From NCBI GenBank assembly GCA_050331475.1, contig JBHJGU010000093.1, positions 1 through 32,002 on the forward strand: a stretch of DNA of 32,002 nt, in the 5' to 3' direction. The translations under genes and the position numbers were made by a program. The notes below the pieces were generated by a model. The model did not search any database and was not told the origin of the DNA. It saw only the letters and a program-made list of their open reading frames with translations. Below are positions 8,658 through 15,431 of this stretch, in pieces; the first letter of the stretch is position 1; each line of letters begins with the position of its first letter. This stretch comes from JBHJGU01 sp050331475 (GTDB lineage Bacteria; Pseudomonadota; Alphaproteobacteria; Caulobacterales; Maricaulaceae).

Positions 8658-8977
8658 GGCGCAGCGTGTCCTTTTTTCAGGGCTTGAGCCAACCGGAAGG
8701 CCAAGCCGAAATCTCCGTCAATGCGGATTTTACGCCGCATCATGGCTTTCATAGGGTCCAGTTCGCCCTTCGCAAGGCGTTTGAAATCATCCATTGAGAC
8801 GCGCAGACGGCAATCGCAGTCCCCGTCCTCGTTGCCGATTTCCATCGGACTTTGCCGGGCGTCGACCCGCACCACTCCATCGGGTCCGAAATCGACCGCA
8901 ACGCATTTTTCCGGCAAGTCCCTCTCGGCCAAAGCCTCGCGAATACGCGCGGTGATGCGGTCTAAGGCTTCGCTCAC
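8654..8977 (-). CDS. SCP-2 sterol-transfer family protein
   Basis: A 107-aa single-domain protein with the SCP-2 pattern: an N-terminal helix, VVRVDARQSPMEI, acidic DGDCDCRLRVSMDDF, then FKRLAKGELDPMKAMMRRKIRIDGDFGLAFRL in several short conserved blocks ending in a helix. The fold binds hydrophobic ligands such as fatty acyl chains or isoprenoid lipids. The start is GTG 8977, whose last bases overlap the preceding stop (GTGA). It sits between an exported protein gene and a lipid-type hydrolase gene, which supports a lipid-handling role. The ligand is unknown. Confidence 0.88.
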   Translation of the reverse strand: MSEALDRITARIREALAERDLPEKCVAVDFGPDGVVRVDARQSPMEIGNEDGDCDCRLRVSMDDFKRLAKGELDPMKAMMRRKIRIDGDFGLAFRLAQALKKGHAAP

Positions 8978-9675
8978 GGCAAAAGCTCCAATCGCAGGGG
9001 CGCGCGGTCGAACGTCAAACGCTGGGCGGTGCGAAAATCAATCGCCAGCGGCTCGTAATCCACCGTATCGAACCGTGCGGGCAAAGCCACTTTTTGGTTA
9101 TCTGGACCTAGCGCCCATGCCTGGGGGGCCGGACCCTCGAAGATTGCGCGCACCCGGCGCGGCGGCGGCAGCGCGTGGCCGATCAGGCCGAATTTCGAGC
9201 GCAGGGCGCGCTCGGCTTGCGCCAACGCCCGTTTGAGCGGGTCGACGTCCAGCGTCCGCTCTGGCGGGAGTTTCGGCGCGAAGCCCACGCGGACGTCCAA
9301 GGGTCGGTCCGCCGGCGCCGCCCAAATCACCGGATTGCGTCGGCTCAGCGTGTCCGCGTCGGGCGGTCGGATTCGCCCCTGGCCGGTTCGGGACAGCACC
9401 ACCATCTGATCCCCGTCGTCGAACCACAACACCGCGTTGTCGGCGCCTGGCCCCTCCAAAGCATAGACCAGGTCAAACGCGTCCCGGTCGGCGGGGTCGA
9501 GCGAGAAATACCGGTGGCGCCAGCGAAACACGGTTTGCGCACGCCCGAGCGCGCGCACCAGGCCCGCTGGCTCCTCGACGTTCACCGCGGGGCGGGGGGC
9601 GTCTTGAGCCGGCAGGGTTGGGGCTGCGCCGCCAAGCGCAACCACCGCACAAAGGGCGCGCAGGTTTGGGGTCAA
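8974..9675 (-). CDS. Exported protein of unknown function
   Basis: A 233-aa protein that I do not recognise. An N-terminal hydrophobic stretch (LCAVVALGGAAPTLPAQD) looks like a Sec signal peptide with cleavage near AQ-D around residue 24-25, so it is probably periplasmic. The body contains many alternating hydrophobic strands, for example AVLWFDDGDQMVVLSRTG and the C-terminal FDTVDYEPLAIDF. A beta-rich or LolA-like carrier fold is possible but unproven. The start is TTG 9675, which overlaps the upstream methyltransferase stop by four bases; no ATG or GTG gives a better signal sequence. The longer frame to 9792 is antisense-like and lies inside the upstream gene. Confidence 0.75.
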   Translation of the reverse strand: MTPNLRALCAVVALGGAAPTLPAQDAPRPAVNVEEPAGLVRALGRAQTVFRWRHRYFSLDPADRDAFDLVYALEGPGADNAVLWFDDGDQMVVLSRTGQGRIRPPDADTLSRRNPVIWAAPADRPLDVRVGFAPKLPPERTLDVDPLKRALAQAERALRSKFGLIGHALPPPRRVRAIFEGPAPQAWALGPDNQKVALPARFDTVDYEPLAIDFRTAQRLTFDRAPLRLELLP

Positions 9676-10529
9676 GCCGACGGTTTGACGAATTTCAACG
9701 TCATGCGGTCGCTTTCCCCTAAGGCGGAGAACGCGCCGTCCGGATCGCCGAACGCCAAAGTGGGCGGCAAGGTCCACACACCGCGCGCCCAACTGGCGGG
9801 ATCTTTCGGGTTCGCGTTGATTTCGCTGGTCCCGGCGAGTTCGAAGCCCGCCGCTTCAAAGCGCGCAATTACGTCGGATTGTTTGAGGTATCCGCGCGTG
9901 CCGTCGGTGGCCAGGGTGGTGGACTCAGGGGCGCGGTGTTGCACCACCCCGAACACGCCGCCGGGCTTGAGGGCCGCGAACGCTTCGGCGATGGCGGCGT
10001 CGAGCTTGTCACGTTGGGCCAAGCCGTGCAGACCGCGGAAGGCCAGCACCATGTCCGCCGCGCCGGGCTCGAACTGGGTCTCCGCAGCAAGCCCGAGAAC
10101 GGCGTCGACGTCGCCGGCGCCCTCGAGGATTTGCGTCTCAACGGCGCTCTTAAACTGCTCCGGCCACTGATTGCGCCGGGCGATCCGGTCGGGATTTCCG
10201 GCGAAATACGCCTCGCCTGACCAATTCGCGCCAATATAGCGCCCGTTTTCGATCAACGCGGGCGCCAGGATGCGGGTATACCATCCACCGCCCGGACCCC
10301 ATTCAATCACGGTCATGTCGGGGGAGAAGCCGAAAAACGCCAAGGTTTCAGCGGGATGGCGGAATTCATCCCGAACCCGATCCTCGTCCCGGCGTGCATG
10401 GTCGACAATCTTCGTCAGCGCGGTCGTCCCTGCGTCGATGTCGTCGGACGCAGCCCGCGCCGTTGGCCCTGGCCCAACCGCCGCTAACGCCGACAAACCG
10501 ACGCCCGCCGCTATAACCCAATTCCGCAT
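9672..10529 (-). CDS. Exported class I SAM-dependent methyltransferase-like protein, copy 1
   Basis: 285 aa. A signal peptide covers residues 1-26 (hydrophobic core AAGVGLSALAAVG, likely cleavage after ARA). FRHPAETLAFFGF follows, then a Rossmann motif I VIEWGPGGGWYT at about 74-85 and LKPGGVFGVVQHR near the centre. The end is GESDRMTLKFVKPS. The family is known as predicted periplasmic methyltransferases; the substrate and the source of SAM outside the cytoplasm are not known. ATG 10529 has GGAGG 7 nt upstream. It is a paralogue of the next gene upstream (shared FRHPxxTLxFFG, GWYTxILAP, and the C-terminal block). Its stop overlaps the following gene. Confidence 0.88.
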   Translation of the reverse strand: MRNWVIAAGVGLSALAAVGPGPTARAASDDIDAGTTALTKIVDHARRDEDRVRDEFRHPAETLAFFGFSPDMTVIEWGPGGGWYTRILAPALIENGRYIGANWSGEAYFAGNPDRIARRNQWPEQFKSAVETQILEGAGDVDAVLGLAAETQFEPGAADMVLAFRGLHGLAQRDKLDAAIAEAFAALKPGGVFGVVQHRAPESTTLATDGTRGYLKQSDVIARFEAAGFELAGTSEINANPKDPASWARGVWTLPPTLAFGDPDGAFSALGESDRMTLKFVKPSA

Positions 10530-10575
10530 TCGCCTGCCTCCGTTTCGACCGCAAGGGTGAGATCGATGGGTGTCC

Positions 10576-11514
10576 CTAACCCGTAGGCTTGACGAACTTC
10601 AAGGTCATTCGGTCGCTTTCCCCGATTGTTTGATAGGGCGTGGTGTCGAATGCGGGGTCGGGCTCGGCGTCGCGGGGTGCGGTGCGCAGCACTGGCGGCA
10701 AAGTCCAAACGCCGAACGGGTGATCTGCGGTGTCCGCTGGGTTGGCGTTGACCTCGCTTGCGGCCTCAAACACGAAACCGGCTTCTTCAGCAATCAGTCG
10801 AACGTAACGCTGCGGGGCGTATCCTGAGGCCGCGGCGAGATCGAAATCCGCATCCGGCGCGGCGCGGTGTTCGACCACCCCTAAGACGCCGCCCGGCTTG
10901 AGGGCTGTGAACAGAGCGGCCATCATCTCGTCGGCGTATCCCCCAGCCATCCAATTGTGGACATTGCGGAAAGTGACCACCACGTCGACGCTGTTCGGTT
11001 CAACGGGGGCCAACGCGTCCGGTCCCAGACCGACATGGCGAGTGTCGCCGTAAAGGGCGGTGTTGGAAAAATCATCTACGAACTGTGCGTGGCGTTGCGC
11101 GGCGACCGCGCTGGCCGAGGGATCAAAGCTTGCCGCGATCAATTGCCCGCCCCCAGAGGCCAGATACGGCGCCAGGATCTGAGTGTACCACCCCGCACCC
11201 GGCCAGACCTCCATCACCGTTTGGTTCGCCTCAACGCCAAAAAACGTCAAAGTTTGTTCCGGATGGCGGAAGGGGTCACGCGCCCGGTCCGCCTCCGACC
11301 GCCATTCCCCCGCCACAGCCTCCGCAAGGCTAGCGACCCGGGGGACCTCCGACGGCGCTGGTGTTGAGGATGTGGCGGAAGCGGTTTCCGCCGGCTGGGT
11401 TTCAGACGTCGGAGCCTCGGATGGCCCGGCCTCGCAGGCGTTCGCCGCCAAAATCGCGCCCAGGGCCAAAACTGTTTTGGGCGTCGACCGCCCGCCGCCG
11501 CTAACTCGAGACAT
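10576..11514 (-). CDS. Exported class I SAM-dependent methyltransferase-like protein, copy 2
   Basis: 312 aa from ATG 11514; the frame opens further upstream at a TTG with no advantage. Residues 13-27 are hydrophobic and end in AANAC, a poor but possible lipobox (Cys27). Otherwise it is a cleaved signal peptide. A Ser/Thr/Pro/Ala-rich linker to about residue 58 follows, as in anchored periplasmic proteins. The catalytic-like domain has FRHPEQTLTFFG, motif I VMEVWPGAGWYT (about 100-111), LKPGGVLGVVEHR and the same GESDRMTLKFVKP ending as copy 1. It is first in the operon, 46 bp ahead of copy 1. In motif I the second glycine is replaced by Pro-Gly-Ala-Gly spacing, as in copy 1. Confidence 0.87.
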   Translation of the reverse strand: MSRVSGGGRSTPKTVLALGAILAANACEAGPSEAPTSETQPAETASATSSTPAPSEVPRVASLAEAVAGEWRSEADRARDPFRHPEQTLTFFGVEANQTVMEVWPGAGWYTQILAPYLASGGGQLIAASFDPSASAVAAQRHAQFVDDFSNTALYGDTRHVGLGPDALAPVEPNSVDVVVTFRNVHNWMAGGYADEMMAALFTALKPGGVLGVVEHRAAPDADFDLAAASGYAPQRYVRLIAEEAGFVFEAASEVNANPADTADHPFGVWTLPPVLRTAPRDAEPDPAFDTTPYQTIGESDRMTLKFVKPTG

Positions 11515-11601
11515 GTACGCTCTCACCGTCACAAAACTACAACAGATCAAGGAACGACGCCTCTACACCACGAAAACGCGTCCGGCAATCGTCCCGCCCC
11601 T

Positions 11602-11629
11602 CTTGCGACCCCGCTAAGCCGTTCCTAAT
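11602..11629 (+). promoter_or_regulatory. Candidate heat-shock (RpoH-type) promoter
   Basis: CTTGCG (11602-11607) and CCTAAT (11624-11629) are 16 bp apart and roughly 110-135 bp ahead of the Hsp20 start. That gives a leader long enough to contain the thermometer at 11649-11732. The -35 is close to the CTTG core of alphaproteobacterial RpoH promoters; the -10 match is loose. Assigned by eye. Confidence 0.35.
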
Positions 11630-11648
11630 TCCTCCGATGAAGACGACA

Positions 11649-11732
11649 GCTTTCTGGGTCTTCGACGAAAGCCGCGCCCGTATTCGGGGCGGTCGCAATA
11701 GTGAAAAAGTTGTCGCTTCAAAAGGAGGACAG
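11649..11732 (+). promoter_or_regulatory. ROSE-like RNA thermometer in the Hsp20 leader
   Basis: Three successive hairpins precede the start. The first is GCTTTC (11649-11654) with GAAAGC (11667-11672). The second is CGCCC (11675-11679) with GGGCG (11687-11691). In the third, TGTC-G-CTTC (11711-11719) pairs with GGAG-GACA (11724-11731) around an AAAA loop, with one G left unpaired. The third stem buries the Shine-Dalgarno AGGAGG, and the opposing strand contains UCGCU, matching the UYGCU anti-SD core of ROSE elements, including its bulged G. Rhizobial ROSE elements melt on heating and open the ribosome site of small heat-shock genes. Confidence 0.7.
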
Positions 11733-11735
11733 AGT

Positions 11736-12218
11736 ATGCGTAGTTTTGATATGACGCCCCTTTATCGAACGATCGTCGGTTTCGACCGTTTGGCCGATTT
11801 AATCGACGAAGCCGCAAAGCAAGATCCTGCTGGCGGTGGTTTCCCTCCCTATAATATTGAGCAGCACGGCGAAAATGCCTACCGCATCGATCTTGCGGTT
11901 GCCGGGTTTAGCCCAGAGGAACTCGCGATCGAAGTGCGTGACGCGACGTTGATCATCGCTGGCAAGAAAACGCCGCGCGAAGATGATGTGCGGTTCGTAC
12001 ACCGCGGCATCGCCGAACGCGCCTTTGAACGGCGGTTCCGCTTAGCGGATCATGTCGTCGTGCGCGACGCGCGTCTGGCGAACGGTTTGCTGCAGATTGA
12101 TCTGGAACGGGAAATTCCCGAGGCGTTGAAGCCGCGCCGGATCGCAATCAGCACAGATGACAGCCGCGACGCGATCGCCAAACCGCCTCAGGCGGCGAAC
12201 ACGCAAACCGCGGCGTAA
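11736..12218 (+). CDS. Small heat-shock protein, Hsp20/alpha-crystallin family (IbpA-like, class A)
   Basis: A 160-aa ATP-independent holdase chaperone. The N-terminus (MRSFDMTPLYRTIVGFDRL) is typical of alphaproteobacterial class A Hsp20. The alpha-crystallin domain spans about residues 38-140 (YNIEQHGENAYRIDLAVAGF, then FERRFRLADHV and GLLQIDLERE). An RRIAIS segment is the C-terminal IxI-type anchor. ATG 11736 is chosen because AAAGGAGG lies 8 nt upstream; the frame opens earlier but inside the leader hairpins. It is a single gene, with its own promoter, thermometer and terminator, divergent from the methyltransferase operon. Confidence 0.95.
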   Translation: MRSFDMTPLYRTIVGFDRLADLIDEAAKQDPAGGGFPPYNIEQHGENAYRIDLAVAGFSPEELAIEVRDATLIIAGKKTPREDDVRFVHRGIAERAFERRFRLADHVVVRDARLANGLLQIDLEREIPEALKPRRIAISTDDSRDAIAKPPQAANTQTAA

Positions 12219-12224
12219 CCGGAA

Positions 12225-12312
12225 CCCGGGCTAACGCCCGGGTCTCAGTACGCTCTCAACCTGCTTCCCAAGTCCCTGTTAAGGCGCGTCGATCCTCCGG
12301 CGCGCCTTTTTT
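12225..12312 (+). terminator. Double hairpin terminator after the Hsp20 gene
   Basis: A 7-bp stem CCCGGGC/GCCCGGG with a TAAC loop (12225-12242) follows the stop codon. A second hairpin, AAGGCGCG (12281-12288) with CGCGCCTT (12301-12308), is followed by a T run through 12312. The second is a good intrinsic terminator in the plus direction. The convergent ribD-like gene ends only 28 bp further on. Confidence 0.75.
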
Positions 12313-12339
12313 GTCGCGCCAGCGGTGAAGCGCTGCAGG

Positions 12340-12984
12340 TTAGGGTTCGCTTTCGGCGACGAAGCGATCAACCCAGCCGGCCGCCGTCATGGCGCGGGCT
12401 AGCGCGCCGCCGGGGGCGACCCGAACCCGGGTTAACCCTTGCGCGCCCAGGGCGTCGAGCGCGGCGCCCCAATCGGCGTCGGGCGCCAAGTCCAAATCCG
12501 CATCATAGGTCGAGGGGTCGGGATCGATCGCCACCAGCGGTCGCCCGGTCGCCACCCGCGTGAAGAAGCCGGCGTTTAACCGCTGGGCTTCAAGTTCGCG
12601 CAGACCAATCTCCACAACCACCCCGGCCGCCCGCAAGTGTTCAATCCCGCGGCCGTCGACCTTTGGGAACGGATCGCGACAGGCGATCAAGACGCTCGCG
12701 ACCTGCGCTGCGCTGAGCGCTTCGGCGCAGGGCGGGGTGACCCCGTGGTGGGCGCAAGGCTCTAGCGTCACATAAACATCTGCGCCCTTAGCGGCCGCCC
12801 CCGCCTCCGCCAGCGCTTGGGTCTCCGCATGCGGGCGGCCCCCCGGTGCGGTGGCGGCCTCGGCGATGATTGTGGCGCCATGGGCGATCACGCACCCCAC
12901 CGCTGGATTGGGCGCAACATGGCCTAAGCGCATGCGCGCAAGCGCCAAAGCTCGGTCCATCAAAGCGGGGTGGGGCGGTTTCAC
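12340..12984 (-). CDS. ribD: RibD-like pyrimidine deaminase with shortened, degenerate reductase domain
   Basis: 214 aa from GTG 12984, which overlaps the gpmA stop (GTGA). The N-terminal deaminase domain is intact: APNPAVGCVI, the zinc-site HAE in GGRPHAETQ, and LEPCAHHGVTPPC. Normal RibD is about 330-370 aa with a C-terminal NADPH-dependent reductase. Here only a start (GRPLVAID) and an end (GGALARAMTAAGWVDRF) remain, and roughly 100 residues carrying the substrate and NADPH sites are missing. The deaminase step of riboflavin synthesis could still work, while the reductase step should not. The sequence reads cleanly with no frameshift, so this is an internal deletion or a specialised form rather than a recent break. 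Confidence 0.85.
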   Translation of the reverse strand: MKPPHPALMDRALALARMRLGHVAPNPAVGCVIAHGATIIAEAATAPGGRPHAETQALAEAGAAAKGADVYVTLEPCAHHGVTPPCAEALSAAQVASVLIACRDPFPKVDGRGIEHLRAAGVVVEIGLRELEAQRLNAGFFTRVATGRPLVAIDPDPSTYDADLDLAPDADWGAALDALGAQGLTRVRVAPGGALARAMTAAGWVDRFVAESEP

Positions 12985-13703
12985 GGCTCCGGCGGCAGCG
13001 TTTGCGCGCGTTCGGCGTCGAGATAGCGTGCACCACACGGTTTGAGGTCGCTTGAGAGCTCAATGCGCAGTGGATTGCCCGTTGGGATCTCCAGCTCCGT
13101 AATCGCGGCCTCATCGACATCGTAAAGGTGCTTAACGAGCGCGCGCAGCGAATTGCCATGGGCGGAAACTATGACGTTCTGACCGGCTTTGAGCCGCGGC
13201 GCGATCTCCGCATCGAAATAGGGAACTGTGCGCGCCAGCGTCGTCGCCAGGGATTCCGTGTCGGGCAGCGCGTCCGCGGGCGCGTTGGCGTAGCGGGCGT
13301 CGAACCGGGCGTGGGCGGGGTCGTCGCGATCCATTGGCGGCGGCGGGGTGGCGTAGGATCGCCGCCAAATGTGGACCTGCTCCGCACCAAAGCGCTCAGC
13401 GGTTTCCGCCTTGTTAAGCCCCGTCAGCCCGCCATAATGACGTTCATTGAGCCGCCAATCTTTGATAACGGGCAACCAAACCCGGTCCATCTCCGTCAGT
13501 GCAATCCAAAGCGTGCGAACCGCGCGTTTGAGCACCGAGGCGTAGGCGATGTCGAACCGATCGCCGGTCGCGGCCAGCAACGCGCCCGCCCGGCGGGCCT
13601 CGGCTTCGCCCTCGGCGGTGAGATCCACATCCACCCAACCGGTGAAGCGGTTCTGCTGATTCCATACGCTTTGACCGTGGCGCACCACCGCGAGAACGGC
13701 CAT
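12981..13703 (-). CDS. gpmA: 2,3-bisphosphoglycerate-dependent phosphoglycerate mutase
   Basis: A glycolytic enzyme interconverting 3- and 2-phosphoglycerate. At 240 aa it has the normal dPGM length. The phosphohistidine motif VVRHGQSVWNQQNRFTGW is at residues 6-23 and the second histidine is in SAHGNSLRALVKHL. LNERHYGGLTGLNKAE is the standard dPGM segment. ATG 13703 has AGGAGA 6 nt upstream; the frame extends to 14105 only as antisense to the divergent gene. The promoter must lie in the 99-bp gap to the divergent exported-protein gene. It overlaps the ribD-like gene, an unusual pairing. Confidence 0.96.
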   Translation of the reverse strand: MAVLAVVRHGQSVWNQQNRFTGWVDVDLTAEGEAEARRAGALLAATGDRFDIAYASVLKRAVRTLWIALTEMDRVWLPVIKDWRLNERHYGGLTGLNKAETAERFGAEQVHIWRRSYATPPPPMDRDDPAHARFDARYANAPADALPDTESLATTLARTVPYFDAEIAPRLKAGQNVIVSAHGNSLRALVKHLYDVDEAAITELEIPTGNPLRIELSSDLKPCGARYLDAERAQTLPPEP

Positions 13704-13802
13704 GCTTGTCTCCTTTTTGCGAACCCAGGCGAGACGTCTTTGCGCTATAGGGCGGGCCGTCGCCAAGGTCGACCCCCTGGGTCGGTCGGAGAAAGGAACT
13801 CG

Positions 13803-14393
13803 ATGACGCGCGCTTATGTGTTTTTTCCCGCGCTCTTGCTGCTTGCGGCCGGATTGATCGGTGTGTCGCTGCTTCCGGTTTGGCGTCCGGCGCCGCGCGG
13901 GGCGGTCGGGTTTGCCGAGCCGGGTCGGATCGACGTCTCCGGCCCGGCGCTGAACCGGTTGGAGATCGGCCCCGGCGCCGCTGTGAAGTTTGAAGGCCAA
14001 GGCGGGCGTCGCTCGGCGATCGCGAGCGCTTACACCCCACAAACGTCCGGGGCCACGCGCGAAAACGCGGCCTATCTGCCAGTCAGCGAGAGCGCGGCTT
14101 ACCAACTCGCCGGCGCGCGCATCCGGATCCGCGTGCTCGCGCGGCCGGATCGTCGCCGCCCTACGGCGCGCTTCGCGTTAGGCTATCGGGCGGGGCCGGA
14201 CGGCGTAGGCGGTTGGATGGATTTCGCGCCCGAGCCAGGGGCGGACTTTACCTGGTACGCCACCGAGTACGAGGTGCCTGCGCAACACGCCGAACGCGAC
14301 ACGCTTTCGGATTTCGTCGCCATTTGGGCGGATCAAGACGGGCTTGGCCGGGCGCTGGAGATCCGGGCGATCGTGGTGGAGCGTTTGGGATGA
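13803..14393 (+). CDS. Membrane-anchored exported protein with a putative glycan-binding-like domain
   Basis: 196 aa. Residues 5-25 are a hydrophobic helix (VFFPALLLLAAGLIGVSLLP) serving as a signal anchor or uncleaved signal, with the rest likely periplasmic. Residues about 91-196 are beta-rich: AGARIRIRVLARPD, ARFALGYRAG, GGWMDFAP, SDFVAIWAD, ALEIRAIVVE. This stretch resembles, strand by strand, the C-terminal domain of the ABC ATPase at 26882-28102. ATG 13803 has AAAGGA 6 nt upstream. The stop overlaps the kdsD start (ATGA), so the two are co-translated. The position before kdsD recalls the envelope gene lptC in other bacteria, but I see no convincing LptC match. The function is unknown. 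Confidence 0.82.
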   Translation: MTRAYVFFPALLLLAAGLIGVSLLPVWRPAPRGAVGFAEPGRIDVSGPALNRLEIGPGAAVKFEGQGGRRSAIASAYTPQTSGATRENAAYLPVSESAAYQLAGARIRIRVLARPDRRRPTARFALGYRAGPDGVGGWMDFAPEPGADFTWYATEYEVPAQHAERDTLSDFVAIWADQDGLGRALEIRAIVVERLG

Positions 14394-15355
14394 GCGACGA
14401 ACGGACCCAAGCGCTCGACGCCGCCCGGGCGGCCTTACGCGCCGCCATTGCCGGGTTGGAGGCGGCGGCGGAGGCGTTGTCCGATGAATTCTTGCGTGCG
14501 GTCGACCAAATCGCCAACCTAGATGGCCGCTTAGCGGTGATGGGCGTGGGCAAAAGCGGCCATGTCGCGCGCAAGATCGCCGCCACCTTGGCCTCGACCG
14601 GGCAGCCCGCCTTCTTCCTGCATCCCACCGAAGCCAGTCATGGAGATTTGGGGCAGTTGCGCGCCGGTGACGGTGTTCTGGCTTTAAGCAAATCCGGCGA
14701 GACGCGTGAGTTGGCCGATGTGTTGGGCTATGCGCGCCGGTTCGGTTTACCGGTGATCGCCATGACCGCAACGGACGCCTCTCTCCTGGCCAAAGCCGCT
14801 GACGTCGTTTTGCGCTTGCCCGACGCGCCGGAGGCTTGCGCCGAAATCGACGCGCCAACCACCTCGACCACGGTGATGATGGCGCTAGGCGACGCGCTCG
14901 CCGCTGCGCTGCTTGATCGGAGGGGGTTCACACCGGAGGATTTCCGCGTGTTTCATCCCGGCGGCGCCTTAGGCGCGCGGCTGCTCACCGTTGGCGATTT
15001 AATGCACGCGGGCGCCGCTGCGCCGTTGATTGGCGCGGACGCGCGCATGGATGAAGCGCTTTTGGTCATGACTGAGAAACGCCTCGGATGTGTCGGCGTT
15101 GTGGCCCAAGACCGTTTGGTCGGGGTGATCACCGATGGGGATCTCCGCCGACGCATGGGGGCGGAGCTTTTGCAGACGCCCGTGCGTTCGGTCATGACGG
15201 CGAACCCACACACCATTGCGGCGAACGCGCTGGCCGGGGAGGCGCTCAAGCGGATGAATGACGCCCAGATAACGGTTCTGTTCGTGCTCGACGCTGACGC
15301 CTCGCCGATCGGCGCGCTGCACATCCACGATTGTTTGCGCGCGGGCGTGGCTTGA
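14390..15355 (+). CDS. kdsD: D-arabinose 5-phosphate isomerase (KdsD/KpsF)
   Basis: The enzyme converts ribulose 5-phosphate to arabinose 5-phosphate, the first committed step to Kdo for lipopolysaccharide core or Kdo-linked capsule. The protein is 321 aa. It has a SIS domain at about 40-170 with GVGKSGHVARKIAAT (52-66), EASHGDLG (81-88) and SKSGETRE (100-107), and two CBS domains at about 203-255 and 265-320. The length and layout are standard. ATG 14390 overlaps the upstream stop. Whether it serves LPS or capsule cannot be told, but the capsule-type export genes nearby make both possible. Confidence 0.96.
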   Translation: MSDERTQALDAARAALRAAIAGLEAAAEALSDEFLRAVDQIANLDGRLAVMGVGKSGHVARKIAATLASTGQPAFFLHPTEASHGDLGQLRAGDGVLALSKSGETRELADVLGYARRFGLPVIAMTATDASLLAKAADVVLRLPDAPEACAEIDAPTTSTTVMMALGDALAAALLDRRGFTPEDFRVFHPGGALGARLLTVGDLMHAGAAAPLIGADARMDEALLVMTEKRLGCVGVVAQDRLVGVITDGDLRRRMGAELLQTPVRSVMTANPHTIAANALAGEALKRMNDAQITVLFVLDADASPIGALHIHDCLRAGVA

Positions 15356-15431
15356 GCGCGGACGATTGCCCCGATCCCCGGCGCGGTCTACACGAACCTC
15401 ATCCGTTTTTCAGCCGCCCCAGCGAGGCCCG

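Noticed and set aside
12340..12984. Recent frameshift in ribD
   Set aside because: The frame is continuous and the preserved ends of the reductase domain are in the same frame, so a simple frameshift does not explain the shortening.
13128..13802. N-terminal extension of the exported protein upstream of kdsD
   Set aside because: It is antisense to gpmA. The true start has a ribosome site and a signal anchor at 13803.
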